Assembly (NCBI RefSeq): GCF_004168255.1 | Contig: NZ_SEWG01000001.1 | Coordinates: forward strand, 744,001 to 808,000 | Direction: 5' to 3' | Length of the DNA stretch: 64,000 nucleotides | From: Mucilaginibacter terrigena | GTDB lineage: Bacteria; Bacteroidota; Bacteroidia; Sphingobacteriales; Sphingobacteriaceae | In this document: piece by piece, positions 34,965-42,601 of the stretch | Numbering within the stretch: the stretch's first letter is position 1 | Layout of the letters: each line of letters begins with the position of its first letter | Notes under the pieces: generated by a model | Databases searched by the model: none | Seen by the model: the letters and a program-made list of their open reading frames with translations, nothing else | Told to the model about the DNA's origin: nothing | Position numbers and translations under genes: made by a program

Positions 34965-35036
34965 ACTGGTAGACCGTCCCTATTTTAGTCGGGATTCCCG
35001 TTAAAGGAGTGCCCGATTGCATCGGGACTCTGAGTA
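34965..35036 (+). pseudogene. Decayed tRNA-Leu copy 2 (two arms replaced by palindromes)
   Basis: A 5'-truncated tRNA-Leu copy starting in the D-loop (ACTGGTAGAC). It keeps the variable arm (TTCCCGTTAAAGGAGTG) and the 3' acceptor strand plus flank (TCTGAGTACAAAAGCC) of the intact gene. The anticodon arm is an 18-base degenerate palindrome (34977-34994) and the T-arm is replaced by CCCGAT-TGC-ATCGGG (35012-35026). Confidence 0.75.
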
Positions 35037-35040
35037 CAAA

Positions 35041-35070
35041 AGCCTGATACATGCCCGTATCGGGCTTTTT
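35041..35070 (+). terminator. Terminator after the tRNA-Leu / GIY-YIG cassette
   Basis: AGCCTGATAC-ATGCCC-GTATCGGGCT with one wobble pair, followed by TTTTTG. Confidence 0.88.
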
Positions 35071-35208
35071 GTTTTAAACCACCTTAACCTCAGCCATTCT
35101 CCCGAAATTTAGACATGCTGTACCTTTTAATAATTTAGAAAAGAATTATATCAGATACACGGCAATTTATTATTTTGCAGGTAAATTATCTATTTTAACC
35201 TTACCACA

Positions 35209-35688
35209 ATGAAACGTATCCTGTTATGTATAATCGCTTCGCTGTTATATACATCCTCATTTGCTCAAACTATCGAGTCAAAACTTTGGACGATCGCTAA
35301 AAAACAATATCCTACTGACGTAGAAATGCAGAAGTACATTTATGAACAGCAGAAGAAAGGTTATAATTTCATGAGCAGCGTAATTGATGCCGAGGTTAAA
35401 ATTTTTGCTGAAAAACAATATCCTGAAGATTACAGCATGCAGGAATACATATATAATCAGCAAAAAAACGATAAGAGTTACATGAAGAATGTAACCGACC
35501 TTGAGTTAAAGCGCTTCGCCATTAAAAAATACCCAGAAGATTATTCTATGCAAAAATATATTTATGATGAGCAGGTAGGCGCCAAAGAATTTATGCGAAA
35601 TGCAACAAATGCTGCTGCTAAAAGCAAGGCGCGCGAGCAATATCCAGATGATTATAGCATGCAGAAATATATTTACGAACAATTTTAG
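35209..35688 (+). CDS. Secreted protein of four 37-residue repeats
   Basis: 159 residues: a Sec signal peptide (cleavage after SSFAQ) then tandem units at about residues 26-62, 63-99, 100-136 and a partial unit at 137-159. Each carries the core QYPEDYSMQKYIYEQQ followed by a variable half with FM or YM. The units are probably helix pairs. No enzyme motif is seen. It would act in the periplasm or outside. Function unknown; a binding or scaffold role is inference. It is monocistronic with a bidirectional terminator downstream. Confidence 0.75.
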   Translation: MKRILLCIIASLLYTSSFAQTIESKLWTIAKKQYPTDVEMQKYIYEQQKKGYNFMSSVIDAEVKIFAEKQYPEDYSMQEYIYNQQKNDKSYMKNVTDLELKRFAIKKYPEDYSMQKYIYDEQVGAKEFMRNATNAAAKSKAREQYPDDYSMQKYIYEQF

Positions 35689-35710
35689 TAAATGTACTTC
35701 CATATGAAAT

Positions 35711-35741
35711 AAAAGCCTATCTATGTGTCATAGAGGCTTTT
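35711..35741. terminator. Bidirectional terminator between repeat protein and membrane regulator
   Basis: AAAAGCCT..CTATG pairs with CATAGAGGCTTTT; T-run to the right, A-run to the left, serving two convergent genes. Confidence 0.85.
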
Positions 35742-35769
35742 GGGTTTTATTATAAGCAATAGGCATACA

Positions 35770-36660
35770 TCAACCCCTAACCTCCAACTTATATCCTTTG
35801 CCACGTATAACCACGATGTTAATATTGGGATCATGCTCCAGTTTTTTTCTAAGTTTTGAAATGAACATATCCAGGCTGCGCCCCACAATTACACCTTCAT
35901 CCTCCCAGATCTCTTTTTGCAGCCGGCTCCTGTCTATGGTTTGGTTGGGCGAAAGCGCGAAAATAACCAACAGGCGCGTTTCAGTTCCGGTAAGCTCAAT
36001 CGTATTTTCGTTTATGATAAGCTTACGATTCGCGGCATCAAACAACACCTCGCCTAAAGTTAGTATATCAGTAGCCTGGCTGCCAGGTAATGATTTTCGG
36101 GCTTTATGCGACCTCGAAAATATAAATCCAATAAATGCTAAAAATGGAAGACTACCAAGGATATAAACTTTAGTAGTTGCATTTATAATTGCCGGTTTAA
36201 ATTTAATGCTGATCATATAACATGCCCTGGGCTGTTTTCTTCCTTTGCATGGTACAATATCATCTTTTGTGTTTTTGGATATGGCGTAACCATAGGCTAC
36301 ACTGTCTGTGCCACAGGTTAAAACATTAACAACATAATCATGTGCGAGCGGGTCATTGGCGAGCAAGCGGCTGGTAATATTCACAAGCGAACCTGGTTCA
36401 AAAGTAATATCTTTCTCAAATCTTACCTGGTATTCATTTTCGGCGATCCTTTTTACCGGTAGTACCCTTGATGTACGGTCGCCTGATTGTAACAGCAGTT
36501 CATGACCTATCCGGCGGAGCAAAACTTCCCTCCTGGCAATATCAAAATCGTCGCTTCCCTCCATATTGAACGCCACGCTGACCACAGAGATAAGCGAGAG
36601 TATTATGAATCCGAACAGGTACTTACGTTTCCCGGAAAGGAGGTTTTGGCTATTAACCAT
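35770..36660 (-). CDS. Membrane-anchored winged-helix transcriptional regulator
   Basis: 296 residues. A membrane helix near residues 13-31 (YLFGFIILSLISVVSVAF), an extracytoplasmic domain with paired cysteines (VLTCGTDS, VPCKGRKQPRACYM), a second helix near residue 165-183 (VYILGSLPFLAFIGFIFS), and a cytoplasmic C-terminal OmpR/PhoB-type winged helix with LTGTETRLLVIFALSPNQTI and GRSLDMFISKLRKKLEHDP. It is a one-protein sensor-regulator resembling ToxR/CadC but with the DNA-binding domain at the C-terminus. It is divergent from the exported protein at 36765, with 13-base direct repeats between them that may be its operator (inference). Confidence 0.82.
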   Translation of the reverse strand: MVNSQNLLSGKRKYLFGFIILSLISVVSVAFNMEGSDDFDIARREVLLRRIGHELLLQSGDRTSRVLPVKRIAENEYQVRFEKDITFEPGSLVNITSRLLANDPLAHDYVVNVLTCGTDSVAYGYAISKNTKDDIVPCKGRKQPRACYMISIKFKPAIINATTKVYILGSLPFLAFIGFIFSRSHKARKSLPGSQATDILTLGEVLFDAANRKLIINENTIELTGTETRLLVIFALSPNQTIDRSRLQKEIWEDEGVIVGRSLDMFISKLRKKLEHDPNINIVVIRGKGYKLEVRG

Positions 36661-36669
36661 AGTGTCAAG

Positions 36670-36703
36670 TTTTTATTTACAAAGTTTACATTTTTATTTA
36701 CAA
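36670..36703. promoter_or_regulatory. 13-base direct repeats, candidate operator
   Basis: TTTTTATTTACAA occurs at 36670-36682 and exactly again at 36691-36703, 21 bases apart (two helical turns). OmpR-type winged helices often bind such direct repeats. It lies in the 104-base gap between the regulator and the exported protein. Confidence 0.55.
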
Positions 36704-36764
36704 TCCTGGTTCTTTAAGTGGAAATATATCAAAGTAAATTCGTTGAATCAATTTTTAAAAGGAT

Positions 36765-37307
36765 ATGAAAAAAATCATTTATGCGCTGATCTTACCGCTG
36801 GTAGTGGTAAGCGGACTGGTATTTGCTAACCATGAAACTAAAAACGAAGCTCCTAAAAAATCAACTTCAAAGCCCCTCTCTGCTGCTGAAAGGAATGCTG
36901 CACTGAAAAAATGGGAGGCTACCCCTGATGGTATAAAGTACAAAAAATGGGAGGCATCTGCTGAAGGTAAAAAGGTGCATGCCAGCGCTGACAAAATAAG
37001 GAAGTACGTAAAGGCTTTCACCAATATGGAGGCCGTGGTAACTTCTGTTACTTTTCAGCGTGCAAACGCGAAATCATCCGGACCAAAATGGCTTTTAGTA
37101 AGGATCAATGACGAAGAATACATGATGCAATATAGTCTTAAGGATTTACAGCAGTTAAACAGCCTGAAAGTTAACGACAAAATAATCATAAGAAGCCACA
37201 GCGTAGGGTATTCGCCTAATCATCCATATTTGATTGTATCGGGCGACTATATCGAGCTAAATAATAAAGTAATTTATAAACGTGTATTTAACAAAGGCGG
37301 TTGCTGA
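36765..37307 (+). CDS. Hypothetical exported protein next to the membrane regulator
   Basis: 180 residues with a Sec signal peptide (MKKIIYALILPLVVVSGLVFA). A lysine- and alanine-rich segment with two similar units (KWEATPDGIKYKKWEAS, EGKKVHASADKIRK) is followed by a small beta-rich domain (AVVTSVTFQRANAK, WLLVRINDEEYMMQY, KVNDKIIIRSHSVGYSP) that could be an OB-like barrel. No enzyme motif is seen. Its divergent placement with the membrane-anchored regulator suggests it is that regulator's target, which is inference. Confidence 0.65.
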   Translation: MKKIIYALILPLVVVSGLVFANHETKNEAPKKSTSKPLSAAERNAALKKWEATPDGIKYKKWEASAEGKKVHASADKIRKYVKAFTNMEAVVTSVTFQRANAKSSGPKWLLVRINDEEYMMQYSLKDLQQLNSLKVNDKIIIRSHSVGYSPNHPYLIVSGDYIELNNKVIYKRVFNKGGC

Positions 37308-37332
37308 GGATAAACTTAAAGCTATCAATACA

Positions 37333-37362
37333 AAAACCCGATATATCGTATCGGGCTTTTGT
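37333..37362. terminator. Terminator between exported protein and DHFR-like gene
   Basis: CCCGATA-TATCG-TATCGGG with A-run before and CTTTTG after. Serves the plus-strand gene and possibly the convergent one. Confidence 0.8.
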
Positions 37363-37375
37363 ATTTTTTATAGAG

Positions 37376-37948
37376 TCAGGCTTTTTCCAGCGCCCCCACG
37401 TGCCTGTAGGTATTAAGCAGCAAACCAGTTGGTGTGCTTTGCGAACTCACAAATTCGAGTTTGCGCGCGTCGAAATCTTCTGCAAACAGGCGTTTGCCTT
37501 TACCAAGCAAAACCGGGTAAGTGATAAGCACAACCTCATCAGCCAGCCCCTGGGCAAGCAACAAGGATGTGAGTGTAGAACTTCCCACCACGATCAGGTC
37601 AGGGCCATCGGTTGATTTCAGGTCTTGAATATCCTTAGCCAGGTCTTCGCTAAGCCCTTCTACAGGCCCCCACTCCAGGCTATCGGGCTGGTGGGTTACA
37701 ATATATTTTTTAGCTGCGTTGATAGCATTTGCCATCGGGAAATTACCTGCCGTTGGCCAAAAGTTGCTGAATATATCATACGTACGGCGGCCAAGCAGCA
37801 GGTCGAAGTTTGTACCGTATGCCTCAAGCAGCATCCCGGCACCTGCAGGGCTGCGATATGGTGTGGTCCATGCGCCGTAGGTATAATCACCATCGTGCTC
37901 TATTATCCCGTCAAGCGAGATATGTTCAAAGATCCTGATCTTTCTCAT
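37376..37948 (-). CDS. Dihydrofolate reductase / RibD C-terminal domain family protein
   Basis: 190 residues of the RibD C-terminal / DHFR-like fold: RKIRIFEHISLDGIIEHDGDY at the start, DLLLGRRTYDIFSNFWP, and GPDLIVVGSSTLTSLLLAQGL. Proteins of this type are NADPH-dependent reductases of unknown substrate, often called dihydrofolate reductase family proteins. Cytosolic. Stand-alone gene on the minus strand. Confidence 0.88.
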   Translation of the reverse strand: MRKIRIFEHISLDGIIEHDGDYTYGAWTTPYRSPAGAGMLLEAYGTNFDLLLGRRTYDIFSNFWPTAGNFPMANAINAAKKYIVTHQPDSLEWGPVEGLSEDLAKDIQDLKSTDGPDLIVVGSSTLTSLLLAQGLADEVVLITYPVLLGKGKRLFAEDFDARKLEFVSSQSTPTGLLLNTYRHVGALEKA

Positions 37949-38158
37949 TGTATTGTTTTTAGTTGTGTTGATAATTCAAAGGTACAACGGGCAGGGCATG
38001 CAAGTGAGGTGCGATAATGACAATAAAAGGGCGATTTGCGACCTTGCCGGATCGATTGTAGGAAGTGAAAAATTGAAGGCCAAATGTTAGTAATTTTAGG
38101 CGAGATGCATTTTGCACTGATTGATCAAAAGCATTATATTCGAATCAAAAACCTTTAT

Positions 38159-38860
38159 ATGAGATACATATATGCATTTATTTTATTACTTGGTTATCAC
38201 TGTTCAGTTGCACAACAGCAAATAAACGGTGTTGGCGATCTTCAACTTGGCAAAACCGAAAGCGAGATATTAGCTGTTTTAAAACTTTCCCCCGAACAAA
38301 TTATCGACGGTTCATCAAAAACTGTAAAATATTTAGAAAAGAACAAGGAAAACAAGGTGCTGAAATTTAAATACGACCCTTTGAGTCCCCTGGTTAAAGA
38401 TATCATATCATCCAAACTCGACATAAATAAAACATTGGATAACCTTTTTATAAAAAAGTGTAAAGATGCTGTTGTATACCTAATACCTACGTATGAAGTG
38501 TATGGCACAACCTTTAATAGTTTCGCGTTAACTTTCTATAAAGGAACGCTGATCAAAATATTAGCCAATGACGAAGCAGGTAAGAACGCTCTCTTTATGG
38601 TAGTTTTTAAAAGCAAATACGGTGAAGGTAAGGTAGGACGACCATTTTATATTGGTTTAGATGCATGCGCTAAGCCCATGGAAAGCGTTACCACTACCTG
38701 GGATGCCGGTCAAGATATTGCAGTTTTGGCCTCGCACAAAAACTATTGCGTTGTTAAAAGTAATTATGATGAAAAAACGATAGATGAAAATCGTTTTGTT
38801 ATTCAGAATAACCTATTATTTGATGAACTATTAAAATGTAACAGCGCGGGGAGCAATTAA
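38159..38860 (+). CDS. Hypothetical exported protein
   Basis: About 233 residues from ATG 38159, which gives a signal peptide (MRYIYAFILLLGYHCSVAQQ); an earlier start would put 25 non-signal residues before it. The mature part has GVGDLQLGKTESEILAVLKL, and the rest is mixed alpha/beta with no recognised catalytic motif. The last four bases overlap the convergent gene at 38857. Function unknown. Confidence 0.6.
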   Translation: MRYIYAFILLLGYHCSVAQQQINGVGDLQLGKTESEILAVLKLSPEQIIDGSSKTVKYLEKNKENKVLKFKYDPLSPLVKDIISSKLDINKTLDNLFIKKCKDAVVYLIPTYEVYGTTFNSFALTFYKGTLIKILANDEAGKNALFMVVFKSKYGEGKVGRPFYIGLDACAKPMESVTTTWDAGQDIAVLASHKNYCVVKSNYDEKTIDENRFVIQNNLLFDELLKCNSAGSN

Positions 38861-39627
38861 AATTTAACCAGTAACTTTTCGGAAACAAGCTTGTTGCCCT
38901 TATAGTATTCAAAAAACCAGTCATCACCTTTCTTAAGCACCACGCCGCTGGCATCTGCATTACTGGCTATATAATAGTTTTCTGCAGAGGTTTTTAGCAG
39001 GGTTAAAACTATTTTTGGGGTAGTATCAATTAATTGATAGCCGTTGGCAATTGCCTGGGCGTACAACGTACCTGCCGGGTGGTCAATTGCGGTTTTGGCT
39101 GCCTGCACAGGTACTATTGGCGCTGTTTCGGCAGGTTTTACCGGCACAGGCATTTGTTTTTCCGGATCCTTTACCGCAACCGTTGGAGGGGCCGCCTCGG
39201 TAACCGGGCCGCTATAGGTGTATGCAACAGATGTAAAGGCATCTCGTAAAGCCAAATTATAAGCGGTTTTATAATCTTTTTCGCGGCTTTTACCGGCTTT
39301 GCTTGTATATATGACCGCGCCTTTGCAATCTTTTAGTACAAGCGTAACTTCGGTTGTGAACATCCCGCTCTTCTGCATCAGGTCGGCGTTTAAGGCCTGG
39401 CACATGTTATTGACCACATCACCTGGTATTTCGGTATTTTCAAAATAAACCGTAAACCCTTTGTCCTCTAAAAGCGCTTTGGTGAGCCGGTTTAACGAGT
39501 ATTGATCGATCTCTTTAAACTGCGCGAATTTTTGGGGCACAATTACATACTTATAATTATTAATGGTGCTTTGTGAATAACCCGATAAACAGGTAAATAG
39601 AAACAGCACTAAAACGGATCTTTTCAT
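38857..39627 (-). CDS. Hypothetical exported protein
   Basis: 256 residues with a Sec signal peptide (VLVLFLFTCLSGYSQ). The N-terminal half (YKYVIVPQKFAQFKEIDQYS, TKALLEDKGFTVYFEN) resembles envelope-associated domains seen widely in Bacteroidota, followed by a proline-rich linker (about residues 140-175) and a small C-terminal domain (YYIASNADASGVVLKKGDD). No enzyme motif is seen. It may be a periplasmic or outer-membrane-associated protein. Function unknown. Confidence 0.65.
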   Translation of the reverse strand: MKRSVLVLFLFTCLSGYSQSTINNYKYVIVPQKFAQFKEIDQYSLNRLTKALLEDKGFTVYFENTEIPGDVVNNMCQALNADLMQKSGMFTTEVTLVLKDCKGAVIYTSKAGKSREKDYKTAYNLALRDAFTSVAYTYSGPVTEAAPPTVAVKDPEKQMPVPVKPAETAPIVPVQAAKTAIDHPAGTLYAQAIANGYQLIDTTPKIVLTLLKTSAENYYIASNADASGVVLKKGDDWFFEYYKGNKLVSEKLLVKF

Positions 39628-39798
39628 GTATTAAACCTAATAAAATTATAAATTGAATAACAGTGCATCGGTACCCATGACAGATAGCATTAAAATTAAC
39701 ATTATTTCGGAATTGAATGAAGATTTATTATGCAGCCGGCTTTAACCCTCAATGCCAAATTTATAAATCTTGAAACAGCCATTTATACAATATTAACA

Positions 39799-40527
39799 TC
39801 AATGCCTAAAAACCGCATCCACCAGGAAACCAATTAACAACGCGGCCAATGCAAACGTAAGCATCCCTAACAGGTAAGCAAAAAACGAGTTTACGTAACT
39901 CACCACTTTTTTGCCATTGAAGAACTGGGCGATGGCCCAGGTGCAGTATGCGATGACAATATAAGATGATACCTGCATTAGCTTGGTGTGCGATAAAACT
40001 TCTGCTATTGTAAAAACCGAAAACAGCAGCATCCCCATCCCCATTACAAAGCATAACAGGATCAGTATCTCGAAAAAATTATAATTGTATTTCCTGAAAA
40101 AAAGCCTTGCCCACAGCGCTATAAATACGCCCATTATAATATTGGCGTACCCGTAATGGCTTTGCACCCAGGCGAAGATCTGGGTTGTAGCCGAATCTTT
40201 TTTGCCCCCATAATTTACATATCCTTCTTCAACGTGGAAAAAGTGGTTTATAGTAGAGTATATCAGCGATGTAATAATGATAAAGATAATTGGCTTTACC
40301 AGCCTGTTGCGGTTTTCGGTAATAAACTCCCGGATGTTTTTTCCCGGGTGTGTCAGTAACCCCTTAACAGTGTATAAAATACCTTTTTCGAAATGCAGTA
40401 TATGCTGAATCTCGTGTATGATGTAATGCCCGTCTACCCTTTTTAATAGCCTGGGGTGCCCGCAGGCCGAACAATAATTATCTATAACAGGGCTGGCGCA
40501 ATTTTTACAATTAATGGTTTCTAACAC
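39799..40527 (-). CDS. DUF3667 family membrane protein
   Basis: 242 residues starting at GTG 40527. An N-terminal zinc-ribbon-like segment (CKNCASPVIDNYCSACGHPR) is followed by HEIQHILHFEKGILYTVKGL and LLTHPGKNIREFITENRNRL, the DUF3667 signature, then about four or five membrane helices. Such proteins are abundant in Bacteroidota and uncharacterised; the zinc ribbon probably sits at the cytoplasmic face. Stand-alone, with about 230 bases before the next gene. Confidence 0.88.
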   Translation of the reverse strand: MLETINCKNCASPVIDNYCSACGHPRLLKRVDGHYIIHEIQHILHFEKGILYTVKGLLTHPGKNIREFITENRNRLVKPIIFIIITSLIYSTINHFFHVEEGYVNYGGKKDSATTQIFAWVQSHYGYANIIMGVFIALWARLFFRKYNYNFFEILILLCFVMGMGMLLFSVFTIAEVLSHTKLMQVSSYIVIAYCTWAIAQFFNGKKVVSYVNSFFAYLLGMLTFALAALLIGFLVDAVFRH

Positions 40528-40669
40528 TTATAATAAATTAACAGGGTTTGGTCTGCGAGCTAAACTAAGCCTTATAAAAACATAACAAGATATATATTAT
40601 CCGGATCTTAACAGGCAATTTTTTAAAATATCCGTTGAAATTATAAATGAAAACTTTTTTTTAATTCTC

Positions 40670-40713
40670 ACTTTGCAATACAAAGTAAAATATATAACTT
40701 TGTATTGCAAAGT
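40670..40713. promoter_or_regulatory. Promoter embedded in a perfect 17-base inverted repeat (operator)
   Basis: ACTTTGCAATACAAAGT (40670-40686) and its exact reverse complement ACTTTGTATTGCAAAGT (40697-40713) are separated by 10 bases. The -33 TTTG (40672-40675) lies in the first arm, and the -7 TAACTTTG (40695-40702) runs into the second, with exactly 19 bases between. A protein binding both arms would block the promoter of the gene at 40758. Confidence 0.8.
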
Positions 40714-40757
40714 ACTTTTTTAGTACGTATTACTATTATCAATAAATTACAATAACA

Positions 40758-41093
40758 ATGACACAAAAAAACATTTTAACACAAAACATCGATTCGGCAG
40801 CATTAACAAAACGCATGCTGCTTGGCGCCGGCATGGGGCTTATCGTTATTCTTTCCTTTGTGCTGCAGGTTAGGCACCCGCATGTTGAGTGGGGTAAATT
40901 CTGGATGGTAAGGCCATTACTGGTTGTCCCCTTCGCCGGTGCAGTGGGCGGCGCATTCCATTATTATGTAAACCTGCTAACCGGTAACGGCGGCTGGAAA
41001 AAGGTGCTGGCTAACGTAATAAGCTTTGTAGTATTTGTAATAGGGCTTTGGATGGGCATTGTTTTAGGCCTGGTTGGCACGCTATGGCACTAA
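40758..41093 (+). CDS. Small membrane protein under the inverted-repeat promoter
   Basis: 111 residues with three membrane helices (LLGAGMGLIVILSFVLQ, RPLLVVPFAGAVGGAFHYYV, VISFVVFVIGLWMGIVLGLV). No catalytic motif is seen and I do not recognise a family; similar proteins are sometimes labelled potassium transporter-like without support. The operator-promoter directly upstream points to tight control by a regulator that is not encoded next door. Confidence 0.65.
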   Translation: MTQKNILTQNIDSAALTKRMLLGAGMGLIVILSFVLQVRHPHVEWGKFWMVRPLLVVPFAGAVGGAFHYYVNLLTGNGGWKKVLANVISFVVFVIGLWMGIVLGLVGTLWH

Positions 41094-41153
41094 TTTCCCC
41101 GCTCCTTTAAGCCATAACACATCACTTTACTATACCAGCAATTATTAAACAGT

Positions 41154-42476
41154 ATGAAAATTAAAGCAGCCTTAACCGCAATTTTAGCTATATGCATTTT
41201 TACAGCAGGCTATCCCCAGGTCCCCTATAAAGCCAGGCTCGACCAGTTTTTTGACCGCCTTGCCGAAAAAAACAAGGCGATGGGCGGCCTTGTCATCGCA
41301 CAAAACGGGGATATCGTTTACAGCCGCAGTATAGGCTACAGCCATATCAACGGTACCGAAAAACGACCTTTAACGGCATCAACCCGCTACCGCATAGGGT
41401 CTGTTACCAAAATGTTTACCGCTACACTGATCTTTCAGCTTATTGAGGAAGGGAAGTTAAAGCCCGATGATAAGCTTGATAGGTTTTTCCCCCAGATACC
41501 AAACGCCGGCAAAATCACCATCGAACAGATATTGGCGCACCGCAGCGGCATTCACGAGGTAACCGAAGACCAAAACTTTAAAAGCAGGCGGTTTATGGTA
41601 ACAACAAAGGATGAAATGCTGGGTTTTATTGCCAGCACTACACCCGATTTTGAGCCGGGCACAAAATACAATTACAGCAGCGCGGGTTATTTTGTGTTGG
41701 GTTGCATCATAGAAAAAATAACCGGCAAAACTTATGCTGAAGCCCTTAAAAAGCGGATAAGTGATAAAATAGGACTGAAAGATACTTATTTAGGCATAGG
41801 CAAAATTGACCCTGCAAAAAATGAAAGCTATTCTTATAAGTATGGGCGCGACTGGGAGCAGCAACCCGAAACCAATATGAGCATCCTGTTCGGTTCGGGC
41901 GCTATGGTATCTACAACTGCAGATATGGCCAAATTTATTAAAGCGCTGTTCGACCTTAAGCTGGTATCGCAGGCAAGCCTTAAACAAATTACACAAAAGG
42001 AATTAGGCATTGCCACCTTTAAGTATAACGGTAAAACCCTGTATGGCCACACCGGCGGTATAGATGGCTTTGGGGCCTGGCTGGTTTATCTGCCCGAAGA
42101 AAAACTTGCCTTATCCTACGCTACAAATGGCAAGGTTTATTCTGTTGGTGATATGATAGACGGTATTTTTAATATTTATTGGAATAAGTCGTTTACTATA
42201 CCCGCCTTTAATTCCATGCTCATCAGCCCCGAAATACTGGACAAGTATACTGGTGTTTATGCCGTGCCCGGTGCCCCGGTAAAATTTACAGTTACCAGGG
42301 ATGGTGATAAATTATTTGTGCAGATGAATGGCAAAACAGCTATCCCGCTTGAAGCTACAGCAGACAATAGGTTCAAAATAGAATCAGCAGGTATAGAGGT
42401 AATGTTTGATGCCGATAAAAAGCAAATGATCATCATCCGCGATGGCAGGGAAAGGGTTTTAACAAAAGAACAATAA
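41154..42476 (+). CDS. Serine hydrolase (class C beta-lactamase / D,D-peptidase family)
   Basis: 440 residues with a Sec signal peptide (cleavage near TAGYPQ). Penicillin-binding-type motifs are RIGSVTKMFTA (SxxK nucleophile), YNYSSAGYFVLG (YxS/N), and YGHTGGIDGFGAW (HTG). The C-terminal ~100 residues form an extra beta domain seen in Pab87 and EstB-like serine hydrolases. It probably acts in the periplasm on peptides or esters; true beta-lactam resistance cannot be inferred. Starts 60 bases after the small membrane protein gene. A strong hairpin follows. Confidence 0.9.
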   Translation: MKIKAALTAILAICIFTAGYPQVPYKARLDQFFDRLAEKNKAMGGLVIAQNGDIVYSRSIGYSHINGTEKRPLTASTRYRIGSVTKMFTATLIFQLIEEGKLKPDDKLDRFFPQIPNAGKITIEQILAHRSGIHEVTEDQNFKSRRFMVTTKDEMLGFIASTTPDFEPGTKYNYSSAGYFVLGCIIEKITGKTYAEALKKRISDKIGLKDTYLGIGKIDPAKNESYSYKYGRDWEQQPETNMSILFGSGAMVSTTADMAKFIKALFDLKLVSQASLKQITQKELGIATFKYNGKTLYGHTGGIDGFGAWLVYLPEEKLALSYATNGKVYSVGDMIDGIFNIYWNKSFTIPAFNSMLISPEILDKYTGVYAVPGAPVKFTVTRDGDKLFVQMNGKTAIPLEATADNRFKIESAGIEVMFDADKKQMIIIRDGRERVLTKEQ

Positions 42477-42503
42477 GCCATTACTACCATTGTTACATTC
42501 ATA

Positions 42504-42533
42504 AAATGCCGGATATATTTTATCCGGCATTTG
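42504..42533 (+). terminator. Hairpin after the serine hydrolase gene
   Basis: A 12-base perfect stem AAATGCCGGATA / TATCCGGCATTT with a 5-base loop. Confidence 0.8.
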
Positions 42534-42601
42534 CGCTTTGTACCATAGGGGTGTAGCAATAACCCGGTGTATTTAATATATTGCGATAAAGTAATTTGTA
42601 T

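Noticed and set aside
41154..42476. Beta-lactam resistance gene
   Set aside because: SxxK, YxS and HTG motifs fit the wide serine hydrolase family; the extra C-terminal domain points to peptidase/esterase-like members, so resistance is not supported.
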